Positions 20,565 to 22,279 of a DNA stretch of 22,279 bases are shown piece after piece. Under the pieces are notes generated by a model, which worked only from the letters and a program-made list of their open reading frames with translations, was not told the DNA's origin and ran no database searches. A program made the translations under genes and the position numbers. Source of the DNA: Auxenochlorella pyrenoidosa. Lineage: Eukaryota; Chlorophyta; Trebouxiophyceae; Chlorellales; Chlorellaceae. The number at the start of each line of letters is the position of its first letter. Within the stretch, counting starts at the first letter, position 1. The stretch is from the NCBI GenBank assembly GCA_001430745.1, contig KQ482066.1:426055-448333 (forward strand), given 5' to 3'.

Positions 20565-21317
20565 TGTCACATTCCATCTAGACACCCTCGCCTGCTTCCT
20601 CTGTGCCCGACTGGGCTGCACCCTGCTGTGCCCATGGGCTGATTTTCCCGCCAGCCCTCGGCTCTGACTCTGCTGGGCTGCTTATAGCAAAGCAGTGCTC
20701 CCGTCATGGCGGCGCCTCGTGGTGTGCCACTTGCCCTCCCCTTCTGTCCATTGGCGGCCTCATTCGTTACACACCAGCATGTGCACACGGCGGCTCGGCG
20801 GAGCTCCGCCTGTGAAAACCAGGGGCCAGCAGCCGGAGGGCAGGGGGAGGGTCGACCGCGAAAACTGATGTTGGGGTTGATGGTACAGGGGCAGGGAACA
20901 GGGGAGGGGCAAGTGCTGGGGACTGCCCTGGAGCGGGGTGCCCCGGGATCTTCTCGCGCGAAAATGAGGGTAGAGGGAAGTAAGAGGGTGGGTGCATGCT
21001 TGCAACGGGGAGGGGGAGGGCACCGCTGAGGGTCGCAGGCGCAACATGCTCCGCCAGCACAGAAAACGAATTCTGAGAGGGAACGATATGGATGGATACG
21101 GCAGGGAGCAGGCGGGAGCAGGACGAACAGTGAAGAGCACAGCACACACAGGAGGCAGCTGCAGCGCCCGCGCAGGCGGCGCGTCTGGCAGCTGAGAAGC
21201 ACGACGGTTGAGCACGGATGTGGAGCACAGAACAGCAATCTGGTGGGAAGGGGCGGGTTTTAGTGAACGGAATACCTGGAATCCTCAAAGGTTACCATGC
21301 ATTGGCAGGCCGGCCGA
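20565..21317. other. Convergent 3' spacer, RAD51D / TPR gene
   Basis: About 750 bases between convergent stops. No coding segment is convincing. Bases 20820-21020 are G-rich on the plus strand, with clustered GGG runs. A minus-strand TGTAA at 20767-20771 suits the TPR gene's 3' end; no plus-strand TGTAA was found for RAD51D. Confidence 0.5.
20767..20771 (-). terminator. Candidate poly(A) signal TGTAA for the TPR gene
   Basis: TTACA on the plus strand gives TGTAA on the minus strand, about 550 bases past the stop at 21318. The distance is long but reasonable for an algal 3' UTR. The motif is short and may be chance. Confidence 0.4.
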
Positions 21318-22279
21318 TCACTGGGCATCCACGCCGAGGGGCAGCCGCCCAGCCGCAGCCTCCTGCAGCGCCTGCCGGCGGCCGCTAGCGAGGCGCGCTG
21401 CGCTGCGCCGCGTGGTGGCGGCCTCTCCGACGCGGCCCTGCGCCTCGCGCACCGCTGCCAGCTCGTACAGGGAGGGCAGGTGAAACGGGTCGGCTGCCAG
21501 GGCGGCGCTGAGGTGGCGCTCGGCGGCGGCCAGGTCGCCGGCGCGGCGCTCCAGGCAGCCCAGCGCGCTCAGCGTGGGCACCGACCCTGGCGACAGCTCC
21601 AGCACCCGCGCGTACAGCTGGCGGGCCGCCTCTGTGTTGCCGACCTCATCCTCTAGCTTAGCCCAGGCATGCCAGGCGGCGCGGCAGCCGGGGTCGGCCT
21701 GCGTGGCGCGCTCCAGCAACGCGCGGGCCTGGCGCTTGGACCCGCGCCGCGCCTCCGCAACGCCCCAGGCCTGCAGCACGAACGTGCTGTTGGGGTCCAG
21801 CTCCAGCGCCCGGCGGAACAGGGGGCGCGCCCGCGACAGGCTGCCTGCGGGGCGGGCAAGCGGGGGCGGCCAGAAAGGCAGGGGACGGGTCAGGGTGTGG
21901 GCCGGTGGTCAGAGAAGCATCAGATGCTTTGCTGCACCACGGCACCAAATGTGCTGTGCGACAGCGGTCAAGAGAGCTGGGGCTCGCCCTGCATCCGTCT
22001 GGCAGGTGCCATCACGCCCACGCACGCGTGCGGCGCAGCCTGCTGGCCCGCCGCGCGCTTAACCTTGCCCTCCTGCTTGCCCTAGGCCTGCTCACCCGAC
22101 GAGGCCTCCAGCCGGGCCCAGGCCTGCAGCGCCGCTGTGTGCCGCGGCTCCGCCTCCACTGCGCGCTCAAACAGGCGGCGCGCCACATCGGCCTGCCCCG
22201 CCGCCGCCTCGATGCTGCCCAGCAGCGTCAGCGCGTAGCTGTTGGCCGGCTCGATGTCCAAGGCCTCCACGCACAGGCG
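21318..22279 (-). CDS. TPR/HAT-repeat protein, C-terminal part (gene runs off the window)
   Basis: Two minus-strand exons are visible, 22279-22096 (incomplete, entering from the right edge) and 21844-21318. They are joined in phase 1 at a GTGAGC donor, and the stop is TGA. They encode about 236 residues made of five or more 34-residue repeats of the form ARxLFxRALExDPxxxxxLxAWAxLExxxG. The AWA/AWG-x-LE signature is the HAT-like TPR variant found in RNA-processing proteins, including the chloroplast mRNA stabilisers MBB1 and HCF107. It also occurs in other TPR proteins. The tail after the last repeat is basic and Ala/Arg-rich. Such superhelices bind RNA or protein partners. The N-terminus, including any transit peptide, lies outside the window, so organelle targeting cannot be judged. 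TPR identity is firm; the MBB1/HCF107 link is suggestive. Confidence 0.85.

Overview
This is nuclear DNA of a eukaryote, most likely a trebouxiophyte green alga (Chlorella-like). The evidence is high GC, short GT-AG (and some GC-AG) introns every 50-350 coding bases, Ala/Gln/Gly-rich low-complexity protein segments, TGTAA poly(A) motifs downstream of several stops (the usual chlorophyte signal), and plant/algal-type protein families. No bacterial operon, tRNA, rRNA, CRISPR or transposon was seen. All gene models were built by eye by matching splice phases, with no transcript support.

Layout: (1) 1221-10818, minus strand: a 26-exon kinesin-4 (FRA1/KIF4 type), about 1769 aa, with a complete N-terminal motor, a long coiled-coil stalk and a low-complexity tail. 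(2) 10939-12347, plus strand: a two-exon helical protein resembling FANCF of the Fanconi anemia core complex, divergent from the kinesin across 120 bp. (3) 12475-14892, minus: a three-exon Gln/Ala-rich coiled-coil protein with a centrosome/spindle-protein-like helix. (4) 15520-17644, minus: an eight-exon CxxC...CxxC plus helix protein with a weak resemblance to the ATG14/UVRAG family. (5) 18104 to about 20564, plus: a RAD51D recombinase paralog carrying a Gln/Gly-rich insertion. (6) 21318-22279, minus: the C-terminal part of a TPR/HAT-repeat protein that continues beyond the window.

The identified genes lean towards cell division and genome maintenance: a mitotic or microtubule kinesin, a FANCF-like protein and RAD51D. 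FANCF and RAD51D belong to connected pathways for crosslink repair and homologous recombination. Their closeness may be chance, but the kinesin/FANCF pair appears to share one short bidirectional promoter. Three of about 43 inferred introns need a GC donor, which matters for automated gene calling here.
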